This document shows positions 1-9,442 of a DNA stretch of 37,216 nt, piece after piece. Every line of letters starts with the position of its first letter. The stretch's first letter is position 1. This DNA comes from Sphingobacteriales bacterium (GTDB lineage Bacteria; Bacteroidota; Bacteroidia; Sphingobacteriales; Sphingobacteriaceae), in assembly GCA_015654985.1 (NCBI GenBank), contig JAATFW010000343.1:1-37216 (forward strand). Reading direction: 5' to 3'. The notes beneath the pieces are model-generated. The model was not told the origin of the DNA. It did not search any database and saw nothing but the letters and a program-made list of their open reading frames with translations. The position numbers were made by a program, and so were the translations under genes.

Positions 1-1428
1 AAAAGCAGAGATCAGTACCGCCGCGCCTATTACTACACCGAACTCTCTGAAGAGCCTCCCCACAAAGCCCTCAAGGAATATTACAGGAAGGAACACTGCC
101 GCCAGGGTGATTGAAATAGAGATCACTGCTATGAAGATCTCGTTGGCCCCCTTGATGGCGGCCTGGATAGGCGGCATTCCTTCTTCTACTTTCTTGAAAA
201 TATTCTCCGTTACCACAATACCGTCGTCTACCACTAGTCCTGTTGCCAGAACGATTGCCAGCAGCGTAAGCACATTGACTGAAAAGCCCATGAGATACAT
301 GATGAAGAAGGTGGCAATCAGTGAAACCGGAATATCTATCAATGGCCTGAATGCAATTCCCCAGTCGCGGAAGAACAGGTAAATGATGAGGATTACCAGG
401 ATCAGGGAAAGGAGAATGGTTTCGGCTACTTCAGTAACAGACTTTTTAATAAACAGGGTGTTGTCTACAGCGATATCCAGTTTGATATCAGCAGGCAGTT
501 CCTTTTTCAGTTGCTCGTAACGTTCATGAAAAGCCGCTGCGATCTGAAGGTAATTAGTTCCCGGCTGCGGAATGATAGCAAGCCCTACCATTGGTTCGCC
601 CGACTGGGTCATTTCTGTTTCAGTATTTTCAGGGCCGAGCGTGGCAGTGCCGATATCTTTGAACCGGATAATTTTATCGCCATTCGTGCGGATGATCAGG
701 TTGCTGAACTGCTCCTCGTCGGAGAGGTTTCCCAGGGTCCTTACGCTCAGTTCTGTATTGGCCCCGGTTACTTTTCCTGAGGGAAGCTCTACATTCTCCT
801 GCTCAAGGGCCGTTCTGATGTCGGCAACGGTAAGGCCAAAGGAGGCAAGTTTCATAGGGTCGATCCAGAGGCGCATGGCATATCTCTTCTGACCCCAGAT
901 CTGCACGCTGCTTATGCCTGGAATAGTCTGGAGCCGCTCGGAAATAACGTTCTCGGCGTAATCGCTCAATGCCAGTTGATCGCGTTTACTGCTCTGGACG
1001 GTCATCGTAATAATAGGATCGGAATCGGCATCTGCTTTTGACACGACCGGAGGAGCATCTATGTCCTGGGGCAGGCTGCGTGATGCCTGCGAAACCTTGT
1101 CGCGTACATCGTTGGCTGCTTCCTCCAGGTTTTTATCAAGATTAAACTCAATGGTGATGTTACTCGATCCCTGGTTACTGGAAGAAGTGATATTTCTGAT
1201 CCCGTCAATCGAATTAATTGATTTTTCAAGCGGCTCTGTGATCTGCGACTCTATAATATCGGGATTGGCACCTGAGTAACTCGTGCGGACAGAAATTATC
1301 GCGGGGTCAATAGACGGAAACTCCCGTACACCCAGGTAAGTAAATCCTATAATCCCGAATAATATCAGGACCAGGTTCATTACAATGGTAAATACCGGCC
1401 GCTTTATGCTGATGGTTGATAAACTCAT
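1..1428 (-). CDS. RND (AcrB/MdtB-type) efflux transporter permease, partial (C-terminus runs off the left edge)
   Basis: Reverse-complement translation from ATG at 1428 reads MSLSTISIKRPVFTIVMNLVLILFGIIGFTYLGVREFPSIDPAIISVRTSYSGANPDIIE..., typical of RND permeases; the frame stays open to the window edge; directly downstream of an adaptor gene. Confidence 0.93.
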   Translation of the reverse strand, partial: MSLSTISIKRPVFTIVMNLVLILFGIIGFTYLGVREFPSIDPAIISVRTSYSGANPDIIESQITEPLEKSINSIDGIRNITSSSNQGSSNITIEFNLDKNLEEAANDVRDKVSQASRSLPQDIDAPPVVSKADADSDPIITMTVQSSKRDQLALSDYAENVISERLQTIPGISSVQIWGQKRYAMRLWIDPMKLASFGLTVADIRTALEQENVELPSGKVTGANTELSVRTLGNLSDEEQFSNLIIRTNGDKIIRFKDIGTATLGPENTETEMTQSGEPMVGLAIIPQPGTNYLQIAAAFHERYEQLKKELPADIKLDIAVDNTLFIKKSVTEVAETILLSLILVILIIYLFFRDWGIAFRPLIDIPVSLIATFFIMYLMGFSVNVLTLLAIVLATGLVVDDGIVVTENIFKKVEEGMPPIQAAIKGANEIFIAVISISITLAAVFLPVIFLEGFVGRLFREFGVVIGAAVLISAF

Positions 1429-1437
1429 AATCTCCTG

Positions 1438-2511
1438 TTACTTTCCGCCGGTTTTTACTTTTACCGGACTTCCTTCTTTTAATGTCATGATCCCTGTTGT
1501 TAAAACGGTATCCCCTTCTTTTAATCCCGAAGTTACAAGTACATCTTTATCAGTTCTGACGGAGGTTTCTACTGCCACCGATTTGGCTTGTCCGTGGTCT
1601 GAAATAAATACAGTCTTCCCGTTTTGGACCGGTACAATGGCTTCAGTGGGGACCAGTATCGCTTTATTAACCGTTTTAAGCGGGAGCTGTATAGTGGCAA
1701 ACGAACCGGGGATAAGAGCGCCGTCGGGATTGGGTGCTTTCGCCCTCAGCTGAAGGGTCCGGGTAGAGGCTTCTACTCTTGGTTCTATTGCATAAACAGT
1801 GGCTGTATATTTATTATCCGATCCTGCTACAGTAAATAAAAAGCGGGTGTTGTTGCGAACCATGGTCGAGTATTTTTCAGGTACCGAGAACGTTACTTTT
1901 ACAGGATTGGTACTGACCAGGTTGGCAACAATGGTAGTAGGGGTAAGATATTCGCCTTCAGAAACTGAGCGTAGGCCGATCCTTCCGCTGAACGGGGCCG
2001 TAACCAGCGTTTTTGCCAGTTGTGCACGGATAAGCTGTGTCTGTGCTTTCAGAGAACGCAGATCTGCCAGGGCCACATCATATTCTTCCTGGCTTATTGC
2101 TTCTTTTTCAAGGAGTAACTTAGCCCTTCTTTCGGTCTCTGCAGCCAGGTTCTGTTTGGTTAAAGCCTGTGCAAGCTGTGCGCGTAATTCAGAATCATCG
2201 ATCCGGAGTAAAACCTGACCCTTCGAAATATTGCTGCCTTCATTGAAAGAAATGCGCCGTACTATTCCCTGCACTTCGCTCCTGATCTGAACCTCCTCGT
2301 TAGCGTCAATAGATCCGGTAACAGCAAGGTTGTTGGCAAACTCTGATGCTTTTACCACTACTCCCCTTACGGATGCAGGTCTTTGCGCTGACCCCCCTTG
2401 CGCAGGCCCTCCGCTTTCCGTATCAGTGCTTTTATTTTTCTTTATTCTATACACTATCAGAGAACCAATGCCAATGATCAGTACAGCATAAACGATATAT
2501 TTAATTTTCAT
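1438..2511 (-). CDS. RND efflux periplasmic adaptor (HlyD/MexA-type membrane fusion protein)
   Basis: 357 aa ORF with N-terminal TM, GSIDANEEVQIRSEVQGIVRRISFNEGSNISKGQVLLRIDD lipoyl-like hairpin and coiled coil; adjacent to the RND permease. Confidence 0.93.
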   Translation of the reverse strand: MKIKYIVYAVLIIGIGSLIVYRIKKNKSTDTESGGPAQGGSAQRPASVRGVVVKASEFANNLAVTGSIDANEEVQIRSEVQGIVRRISFNEGSNISKGQVLLRIDDSELRAQLAQALTKQNLAAETERRAKLLLEKEAISQEEYDVALADLRSLKAQTQLIRAQLAKTLVTAPFSGRIGLRSVSEGEYLTPTTIVANLVSTNPVKVTFSVPEKYSTMVRNNTRFLFTVAGSDNKYTATVYAIEPRVEASTRTLQLRAKAPNPDGALIPGSFATIQLPLKTVNKAILVPTEAIVPVQNGKTVFISDHGQAKSVAVETSVRTDKDVLVTSGLKEGDTVLTTGIMTLKEGSPVKVKTGGK

Positions 2512-2773
2512 TAGAACAGTTTGTTTTTTTAATGGTGTTCATAGAGAAGAACGCTTCGCTAAGTTTTCACTATTGTTTGCTTTTTCTGCTTTTAAGGGTA
2601 TTCAAGGAGAACACTTTGCTAAGTTTATCCCGGTTTGTGAGCTTCCGCACATACTCATGGTGGTTTCATATTCCGAATGTGATCCGTCTAAGTTAATCAG
2701 TAAATTGAGAACTTCCCGGAATACCAATACTCAAAAAGAGCAATTATATTTTGAAACTCCAAAATTACTCTTG

Positions 2774-2812
2774 TAAGTATCAAATAGTAGGGTGTATCAA
2801 CTATTTTACTTA
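2774..2812. other. Imperfect inverted repeat / stem-loop in the divergent intergenic region
   Basis: TAAGTA-TC-AAATAGT (2774-2788) pairs with ACTATTT-TACTTA (2800-2812): 13 bp with a 2-nt bulge and 11-nt loop. Confidence 0.6.
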
Positions 2813-2856
2813 AATCCTTTCTTTGTACTTAAATCTTTCTATATAAAACTTCCGTT

Positions 2857-4725
2857 ATGTATTTTGGGCTGTTCACATTCGGTCTATTTCCATTACTTTT
2901 GCAATTATTTATGTACAGATACTTTTTTACAGCACTTATTTTTATGATATCTTCTCTTAAAGAGGTTCAGGCGCAGGCAGAAATTTCTTTTCTGGTATCC
3001 TTTTCTGAACCGCAGGCCCACTATGCCGATGTTGAAATCCAACTATCAGGGAATAAAAAGGATTTTGTGGATTTTAAAATGCCAGTATGGGCTCCGGGAT
3101 CTTATCTTGTGAGGGAGTTTGCTAAAAATGTTGAAGGTTTTTATGCAAAAGATGCAACGGACAGGTCTCTTGCCGTACAGAAAATAAACAAAAATACATG
3201 GCGGGTCTCTGCCGGGGGAAAGGAAACTATTAAAGTTGCTTACCGTGTGTATGCTTATGAATTATCTGTCAGGACCAGCTTTATAGATGATTCTCATGCT
3301 TTTCTCTCACCTACGGGAATTTTTATGTACGCCGGTGGGCTGATCAGTCATCCTGCCACTGTCACCATTAAACCTTACGGCACCTGGAAGAAGATCTCTA
3401 CCGGATTGACTCCTGTAAAGGGTAAGGAGAATACTTTTTATGCCCCCGATTTTGATATTCTGTATGATTCGCCTTTTGAGGTTGGCAATCAGGATGTGTT
3501 TGACTTTGAGGCTGCAGGTGTTAAACATGAGGTTGCTATGTATGGGGGAGGTAATTATGATAAGACACGCCTTGCCGCCGATATGGCAAAGCTGGTAGAA
3601 GAGGAAACGGCGATCTTTAAGGAAAATCCGAATAAACACTATGTTTTCATTGTTCATAATACCCAAAGCGGCGGCGGGGGACTGGAACATTTAAACTCTA
3701 CTGTTCTCGGGGCCCCGCGTCTGAGCTATGCCAGTGAAACCGGTTATAAAAATTTCCTTGGCCTGGTGGCGCATGAATATTTTCATTTGTGGAATGTTAA
3801 GCGCCTGCGTCCGGCAGCATTAGGCCCTTTCGATTACGATAATGAAAATTATACTCCGGATCTGTGGGTGGCTGAAGGCTTTACTGCTTATTATGATAAT
3901 ATGATGCTGAGAAGGGCCGGCTTTTATTCCCCTGAAAAGTATCTTGAGGCGCTTTGCGACGATATTGAGAAAGTTGAGAACCAGGCAGGCAGCAAAATTC
4001 AGCCGGTAAGTGAAGCGAGTTTCGACGCCTGGATCAAATATTACAGGCCGAATGAAAATTCAAAGAACTCAACAATATCATATTATAATAAAGGAGCCCT
4101 GCTGGGGATGATCCTTGATCTGGAAATATTGAATGCCACTAAAGGGCAGAAAGGGTTGGATGATGTAATGAGTGGGATGTACGATGAGTATTATAAGCAT
4201 CAGAAGCGCGGTTATACCAGTGAAGAGTTTAAATCAATGGCCGAAAAGGTATCAGGCATCTCTCTTGATGATTTTTACAGGAACTATGTTTATGGCATAG
4301 CTCCGCTTAATTATAATTTACATTTGGGCCATGCAGGTTTAAATCTTGTTAATGATAATGCCGGGAAGAACACTTCGTCGTTAGGGATTACAACTGTTGT
4401 TAAGGAGGACCGTTTTCTTGTTGGTTCTGTAATAAGAGGGGGTGCCGCATGGACCGATGGTTTAAATGTGAATGATGAAATTATTGCTGTAGATGGTTAC
4501 CGTGTTACAGGTGCTACCGATGCTTTGCGCACTACCGACCTTGATAAACTTATTGCTGAAAGAAAGGCGGGCGACAGGGTGAATGTTCTTATTTCAAGAG
4601 ATGGCTTAGTAATAAGCCGGGAGGTAACGCTTAAGGCAAGTGAAACCGGTAAATACAGAATAGAGGCAGATAAAAATGCAAGCCTGGAACAACTGGCTTT
4701 GAGGAAAAAATGGCTGAAACTTTAA
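2857..4725 (+). CDS. M61 family metallopeptidase (glycyl aminopeptidase-like) with C-terminal PDZ domain; true start possibly M at 2911
   Basis: HEYFHLWNVKRLRP and DLWVAEGFTAYYDNMMLRRAG motifs; PDZ-like C-terminus; signal-like MYRYFFTALIFMISSLKEVQAQ. Confidence 0.9.
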   Translation: MYFGLFTFGLFPLLLQLFMYRYFFTALIFMISSLKEVQAQAEISFLVSFSEPQAHYADVEIQLSGNKKDFVDFKMPVWAPGSYLVREFAKNVEGFYAKDATDRSLAVQKINKNTWRVSAGGKETIKVAYRVYAYELSVRTSFIDDSHAFLSPTGIFMYAGGLISHPATVTIKPYGTWKKISTGLTPVKGKENTFYAPDFDILYDSPFEVGNQDVFDFEAAGVKHEVAMYGGGNYDKTRLAADMAKLVEEETAIFKENPNKHYVFIVHNTQSGGGGLEHLNSTVLGAPRLSYASETGYKNFLGLVAHEYFHLWNVKRLRPAALGPFDYDNENYTPDLWVAEGFTAYYDNMMLRRAGFYSPEKYLEALCDDIEKVENQAGSKIQPVSEASFDAWIKYYRPNENSKNSTISYYNKGALLGMILDLEILNATKGQKGLDDVMSGMYDEYYKHQKRGYTSEEFKSMAEKVSGISLDDFYRNYVYGIAPLNYNLHLGHAGLNLVNDNAGKNTSSLGITTVVKEDRFLVGSVIRGGAAWTDGLNVNDEIIAVDGYRVTGATDALRTTDLDKLIAERKAGDRVNVLISRDGLVISREVTLKASETGKYRIEADKNASLEQLALRKKWLKL

Positions 4726-4849
4726 AAGACAGTTAGAAATTAGTTTTTAGAGTTAGCGGCGGTCAGGATTAATACTGATAAAAACTGATTATAACTATAA
4801 CAAACTCAAAACTGTCAGAATTATTGAGTAAAACATTTAACTTCGCTAT

Positions 4850-6228
4850 ATGACAAAATTTGCTGAGGATTTTCAGGGAGCGGCAGAAGAGAAAGCATTT
4901 GATTTAGACCACCGTCGTATTATAAATTTTAATATCGGAAGGTATCATACTGCTGTAGAGCGGGGTTTGTCGAAACTTGCGACTCTGGAGGCCTCCAAAA
5001 GAAAGGCACATGCCATTAAATGGAAGGTGATGGAGAACCTGGATAAGCTGTTACCGGAGTTTGAAGCAAATTTTCAGAAGAGGGGTGGTAAAGTAATCTG
5101 GGCGAATGATGCGGAGGAGGCTAACGACGAAATTCTGAAGATCATCCGTAAAGCTCATGCAAAAACTGTTATAAAATCGAAGTCGATGACTACGGAAGAA
5201 ATTCATCTGAATGAATTTCTCGGGGAGCACCAGATAGAATCTGTAGAAAGTGATCTTGGCGAGTATATTGTGCAATTGCTGGGACAGAAACCTTATCATA
5301 TTGTAACTCCGGCCATGCATCTCAGTAAAGAGGACATCGCCAGGCTGTTCCACGAAAAGTTTGGTACTGCGCCAGACTCCACACCCGAACAGCTAACTCT
5401 TAAAGCAAGAGAGCTGCTGCGCGAAAAGTACACTACGGCAGACGTAGGCATCACCGGCGGTAATTTTCTTATTGCTGATACGGGCAGTATTGCATTGACT
5501 GAAAATGAAGGGAATGCACGGCTCTCTACTACCTTCCCTAAAATTCATATTGCTATAGTTGGAATTGAAAAATTAATCCCTTCCGTTACAGATCTCGACC
5601 TGTTCTGGCCGCTTCTGGCTACACATGGCACTGGTCAGAATCTTACTGTATATAACACTATTCTTGGAGGCCCGCGGCAGCCTGGGGAAACCGATGGTCC
5701 GGAGGAAATGTATGAATCCTGCTGGATAACGGACGTACTGACCTGCTTGCCCAAAAAGAGCAACGTCAGGGATTGTATTGTATCCGGTGTGGAGCTTGTT
5801 TAAATGCCTGCCCTGTTTATAAAAATATAGGTGGCCATACTTATCAAACTACGTATAGCGGCCCTATAGGTTCTGTCATAACTCCTCATTTCAGGGGGAT
5901 GGAAGAATTTAAACATCTTAGTTACGCTTCGAGCCTTTGCGGCAAGTGTACTGAAGTTTGCCCTGTTAAAATAGATATTCATAAAATGCTTCTGCTAAAC
6001 CGGCGCGACGCTGTTTCTGAAGGACTGGCGTCCAAAGCGGAAAAGCTGGGATGGCTGGGCTGGAAACGGGGGATGCTTAAAAGAAGTCTGATGGACTTTG
6101 TGGGCGGCAAGATGAAAAACTTCCTGATGAGGACTTTCTTTAGGAAAAGCTGGGGGAAATACCGGGAAATGCCTGAAGTTGCTGAGAAATCATTCAGTAA
6201 ACTGTGGAAGGAAGGGAAGAGGTTGTAA
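4850..6228 (+). pseudogene. lutB: LutB-like LUD-domain/4Fe-4S lactate utilization protein, interrupted by an apparent 1-nt frameshift near 5714-5715 (ORFs 4850..5803 and 5773..6228)
   Basis: The first ORF carries the LUD domain (HRRIINFNIGRY..., GITGGNFLIADTGSIALTENEGNARL); the second carries CIRCGACLNACPVYKNIGGHTYQTTYSGPIGSV and SSLCGKCTEVCPVKI. Reading codons from 5716 in the second frame gives ILLDNGRTDLLAQKEQRQGLYCIRCGACLN, directly continuous with ...GPEEMY of the first frame. Confidence 0.85.
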
Positions 6229-6277
6229 GTTATAAGTTATAAGTTGTAAGTTGTGGGTTGTAAGTTGTGAGTTAAGA
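6222..6277. repeat. Heptanucleotide tandem array (GTTRTAA consensus), 8 degenerate units
   Basis: GTTGTAA GTTATAA GTTATAA GTTGTAA GTTGTGG GTTGTAA GTTGTGA GTTAAGA; the first unit includes the lutB stop codon (6226-6228). Confidence 0.85.
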
Positions 6278-6354
6278 TCTGAATGCCTAATGAGGTCTTT
6301 TTCATTTAATCTTACACTGAGGGCCATGCAGATGTATATTTATCACCCTATAAC

Positions 6355-6396
6355 TCATCACCCATCACTCATAATTCATAATTCATCACTCATACC
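6355..6396. repeat. Second heptanucleotide tandem array (TCATMAY-like), 6 degenerate units
   Basis: TCATCAC CCATCAC TCATAAT TCATAAT TCATCAC TCATACC. Confidence 0.8.
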
Positions 6397-6428
6397 GTTT
6401 TTTAACTCACAATCAACTAATAACTTTA

Positions 6429-6459
6429 TTTGCTCTTTCGGTGTAGAGTTGTAGTTTTG
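6429..6459 (+). promoter_or_regulatory. Bacteroidota-type promoter for the maeB gene
   Basis: TTTG (6429-6432) - N19 - TAGTTTTG (6452-6459), matching TTTG/TAnnTTTG; 24 nt before the ATG at 6484. Confidence 0.65.
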
Positions 6460-6483
6460 CTTCTTCCCAACATATAGATTATA

Positions 6484-8802
6484 ATGGATAAATTAAATCG
6501 AAAGAAGGACGCGCTGGATTATCATTCCCAGGGACGTCCCGGTAAAATCCAGGTAGTACCAACTAAACCTACAAATTCTCAGCGTGACCTTACATTGGCT
6601 TATTCTCCGGGAGTCGCGGAACCCTGTTTGAAAATTGCTGAGAATACAGAAGATGTTTATAAATATACAGCCAAGGGAAACCTTGTTGCTGTGATTAGTA
6701 ATGGAACTGCCGTATTAGGCCTGGGCAATATTGGCCCGGAAGCCGGTAAACCGGTCATGGAAGGCAAAGGCCTTCTTTTTAAAATATTTGCGGATATTGA
6801 TGTATTTGATCTTGAGTTGAATACAACGGACGTAGATGAGTTCGTAACTATTGTTAAGGCGCTGGAACCGACATTTGGCGGTATTAACCTGGAGGATATT
6901 AAATCACCAGAGTGTTTCGAGATTGAGCGCCGGCTGAAAGAAGAGATGAAGATCCCGGTGATGCATGACGATCAGCATGGAACAGCCATTATCTCTGCCG
7001 CTGCATTACTTAATGCCTGTGAACTTCAGAAGAAGAAGCTTGATAAGGTAAAGATTGTTGTGAATGGAGCTGGTGCAGCCGCCATATCCTGTTCAAGGTT
7101 ATATGTAAGCCTTGGCGCACGCAGGGAAAATATCGTTATGATAGACCGTACCGGTGTGATCCGGAGGGACAGGGGTTCATTAAATTCTTTAAAATCAGAA
7201 TTTGCAACCGACAGGAACATCTATACCCTGGAGGATGCCATGAAAGATGCCGATGTATTTATCGGATTGTCTGCTGCTGATATCCTTTCGCCGGAGGTAT
7301 TAAAAACAATGGCAAAGAATCCTATTGTTTTTGCTATGGCTAATCCCAATCCGGAGATTGCCTATGAACTTGCTATTGCTGCCCGTAAAGATGTTATAAT
7401 GGCTACCGGTCGTTCTGATTATCCTAACCAGGTAAACAATGTACTCGGCTTTCCCTACATTTTCCGCGGGGCAATGGATGTAAGGGCTACAACTATCAAC
7501 GAGGAAATGAAAATCGCTGCTGTGAAAGCAATTGCAGATATGGCTAAGAAGCCTGTGCCCGATGCTGTAACGCTTGCGTATAATTTGCAAAATCTGAGTT
7601 TTGGAAAAGATTATATTATTCCAAAACCAATGGACCCGCGTTTGATTACTTCAGTGTCCTCCGCTGTGGCAAGGGCCGCTATGGAATCGGGAGTAGCGCG
7701 TGCGGCTATAACCGATTGGGATGCCTATACTGAAGAACTGGGCAGAAGACTGGGCGGGGAAGATACCCTGTTGCGTACTTTAAGCAACCGCGCGAAATCA
7801 AATCCAAAGCGGGTGGTGTTTGCTGAGGCCGACCACCATAAAATATTGAAAGCGGTTCAGATCGTTAAAGAAGAAGGAATAGCTATTCCGGTGTTACTTG
7901 GAAATAAGGCGAAGATAAGACAGATACTTGACGAATATTGTCTTGACCTTGGTAGTGTAGAGATCGTTGATCCGCTGGAAGAAACTGAATTGCTTGAACG
8001 TTATGCCAATTACCTGTATGAAAAAAGGCAGCGGAAAGGCATTACCCTGTTTCAGGCAAGAAAAATGGTGAAAGACCGGAATTATTTTGGCGCCTGTATG
8101 GTCGAGTTTGGTGAAGCGGATGCTCTTATTTCGGGACTTACCAAAGATTATGGCTCAACCGTTCGTCCTGCCCTGCAGATTATTGGCACTGAACCCGGTG
8201 TGAGCAAGGTTGCGGGGATGTATATGATGCTTACTAAAAAAGGCCCTGTTTTCTTTGGTGACACTACGGTGAACAAAAACCCTACAGTTGACGAACTCGT
8301 AAATATTACAGCCCTTATAGATCATTCTGTCAGGAAGTTTAATATCAGTCCGAGGATCGCCCTGCTTTCTTATTCTAATTTTGGTTCTACAGGGGGCGAA
8401 GTTCCTGAAAAGACCAGGGAGGCTGTACGGATCCTTCATGAGAAACATCCCGGTATTGCTGTGGATGGTGAGATGCAGGCTAATTTTGCCATTAACGAGT
8501 GTCTGTTAAAGGATAATTTCCCTTTCAGCAAGCTTAGCGGTGCTCCTGCCAATACCCTTGTTTTTCCTAATCTTGAATCGGGCAATATTGCTTATAAATT
8601 ACTGCAGGAACTTGGTGATGCAGAAGCTGTAGGGCCGATCCTTTTAGGTTTGAACAAGCCTGTTCATGTATTACAGATCGGTAGTTCTGTTCGCGAAATT
8701 ATCCATATGGTAACAATTGCTGTAGTGGATGTACAGACTAAACAGGAGGAAGCATCTGAAATGCTGGAAAAAAAGGGTACTTTCGGGCTGGTATTGAATT
8801 AA
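6484..8802 (+). CDS. maeB: NADP-dependent malic enzyme with C-terminal phosphotransacetylase-like domain
   Basis: 772 aa; malic enzyme motifs ([44 protein letters not shown]) and PTA-like C-terminus ([21 protein letters not shown]...). Confidence 0.95.
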   Translation: MDKLNRKKDALDYHSQGRPGKIQVVPTKPTNSQRDLTLAYSPGVAEPCLKIAENTEDVYKYTAKGNLVAVISNGTAVLGLGNIGPEAGKPVMEGKGLLFKIFADIDVFDLELNTTDVDEFVTIVKALEPTFGGINLEDIKSPECFEIERRLKEEMKIPVMHDDQHGTAIISAAALLNACELQKKKLDKVKIVVNGAGAAAISCSRLYVSLGARRENIVMIDRTGVIRRDRGSLNSLKSEFATDRNIYTLEDAMKDADVFIGLSAADILSPEVLKTMAKNPIVFAMANPNPEIAYELAIAARKDVIMATGRSDYPNQVNNVLGFPYIFRGAMDVRATTINEEMKIAAVKAIADMAKKPVPDAVTLAYNLQNLSFGKDYIIPKPMDPRLITSVSSAVARAAMESGVARAAITDWDAYTEELGRRLGGEDTLLRTLSNRAKSNPKRVVFAEADHHKILKAVQIVKEEGIAIPVLLGNKAKIRQILDEYCLDLGSVEIVDPLEETELLERYANYLYEKRQRKGITLFQARKMVKDRNYFGACMVEFGEADALISGLTKDYGSTVRPALQIIGTEPGVSKVAGMYMMLTKKGPVFFGDTTVNKNPTVDELVNITALIDHSVRKFNISPRIALLSYSNFGSTGGEVPEKTREAVRILHEKHPGIAVDGEMQANFAINECLLKDNFPFSKLSGAPANTLVFPNLESGNIAYKLLQELGDAEAVGPILLGLNKPVHVLQIGSSVREIIHMVTIAVVDVQTKQEEASEMLEKKGTFGLVLN

Positions 8803-8832
8803 TAAAACCTATATAGATCTTCTGAAGCAGGC

Positions 8833-9423
8833 ATGTACGCATATATTGATGGAAAGCTGGTTTTTAAATGTCCCGCATACGTAATAATTGATGCAGGAGG
8901 CATTGGATACCATATTAATATTTCATTAAATACTTACGCGAAGCTGCCGGATGGTGAACGCTGTAAATTATATACCTGGCTTCATGTTAAGGAGGATGGA
9001 CATACATTATACGGATTTGCGGATGAAGGGGAAAGGCGTTTATTCCTTCATCTCATTTCTGTTTCAGGCATTGGCCCCGGAACGGGCAGAATGATCCTGT
9101 CCTCTGTTACCCCCGATGAGATACAGACTGCAATTGTAAAAGGGGATGTTCCGCTGATTAAAAGAATTAAAGGTATAGGGCCTAAATCGGCACAGCGTAT
9201 GATCCTCGAACTGCAGGATAAATTAAAAAAGGAAGGAATTGAAACTTTAACCGAAGGGCCACAGTATAACACTGCAAAAGAAGAAGCCTTATCAGCACTC
9301 GTAATGCTTGGATTTGCTAAGAATGTAGCGGAGAAAGTGTTAGACAGTGTTTCCCAGTCTCAAAAGGATGCGGGAAACCTTTCAGTTGAGCAGCTGATAA
9401 AGTTAGCTTTGAAAAGTTTATAA
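8833..9423 (+). CDS. ruvA: Holliday junction branch migration protein RuvA
   Basis: 196 aa; MYAYIDGKLVFKCPAYVIIDAGGIGYHINIS, LHVKEDGHTLYGFADEGERRLFLHLISVSGIGPGTGRMIL, helix-hairpin-helix IKGIGPKSAQRMILEL. Confidence 0.96.
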   Translation: MYAYIDGKLVFKCPAYVIIDAGGIGYHINISLNTYAKLPDGERCKLYTWLHVKEDGHTLYGFADEGERRLFLHLISVSGIGPGTGRMILSSVTPDEIQTAIVKGDVPLIKRIKGIGPKSAQRMILELQDKLKKEGIETLTEGPQYNTAKEEALSALVMLGFAKNVAEKVLDSVSQSQKDAGNLSVEQLIKLALKSL

Positions 9424-9442
9424 TGTAAATCATTCCATAAGG

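Noticed and set aside
107-2218. Plus-strand ORFs (107, 511, 572, 1061, 1385, 1624, 1799) across the RND operon
   Set aside because: All antisense to the RND permease and adaptor coding frames, which show clear family motifs.
2573-2776. 67-aa ORF in the RND/M61 intergenic region
   Set aside because: No domain, no ribosome-binding or promoter support, and it overlaps degenerate repeats.
5708-5780. Programmed ribosomal frameshift in lutB
   Set aside because: No slippery heptamer or clear stimulatory structure at the junction; a single-base indel explains the data better.
6222-6396. CRISPR-like array
   Set aside because: Repeats are 7 nt with no spacers; these are simple tandem arrays and no cas genes are present.
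6251-6454. 67-aa ORF between lutB and maeB
   Set aside because: Encodes translated heptad repeats (HHPSLIIHNSSLIP); a product of the repeat arrays rather than a gene.
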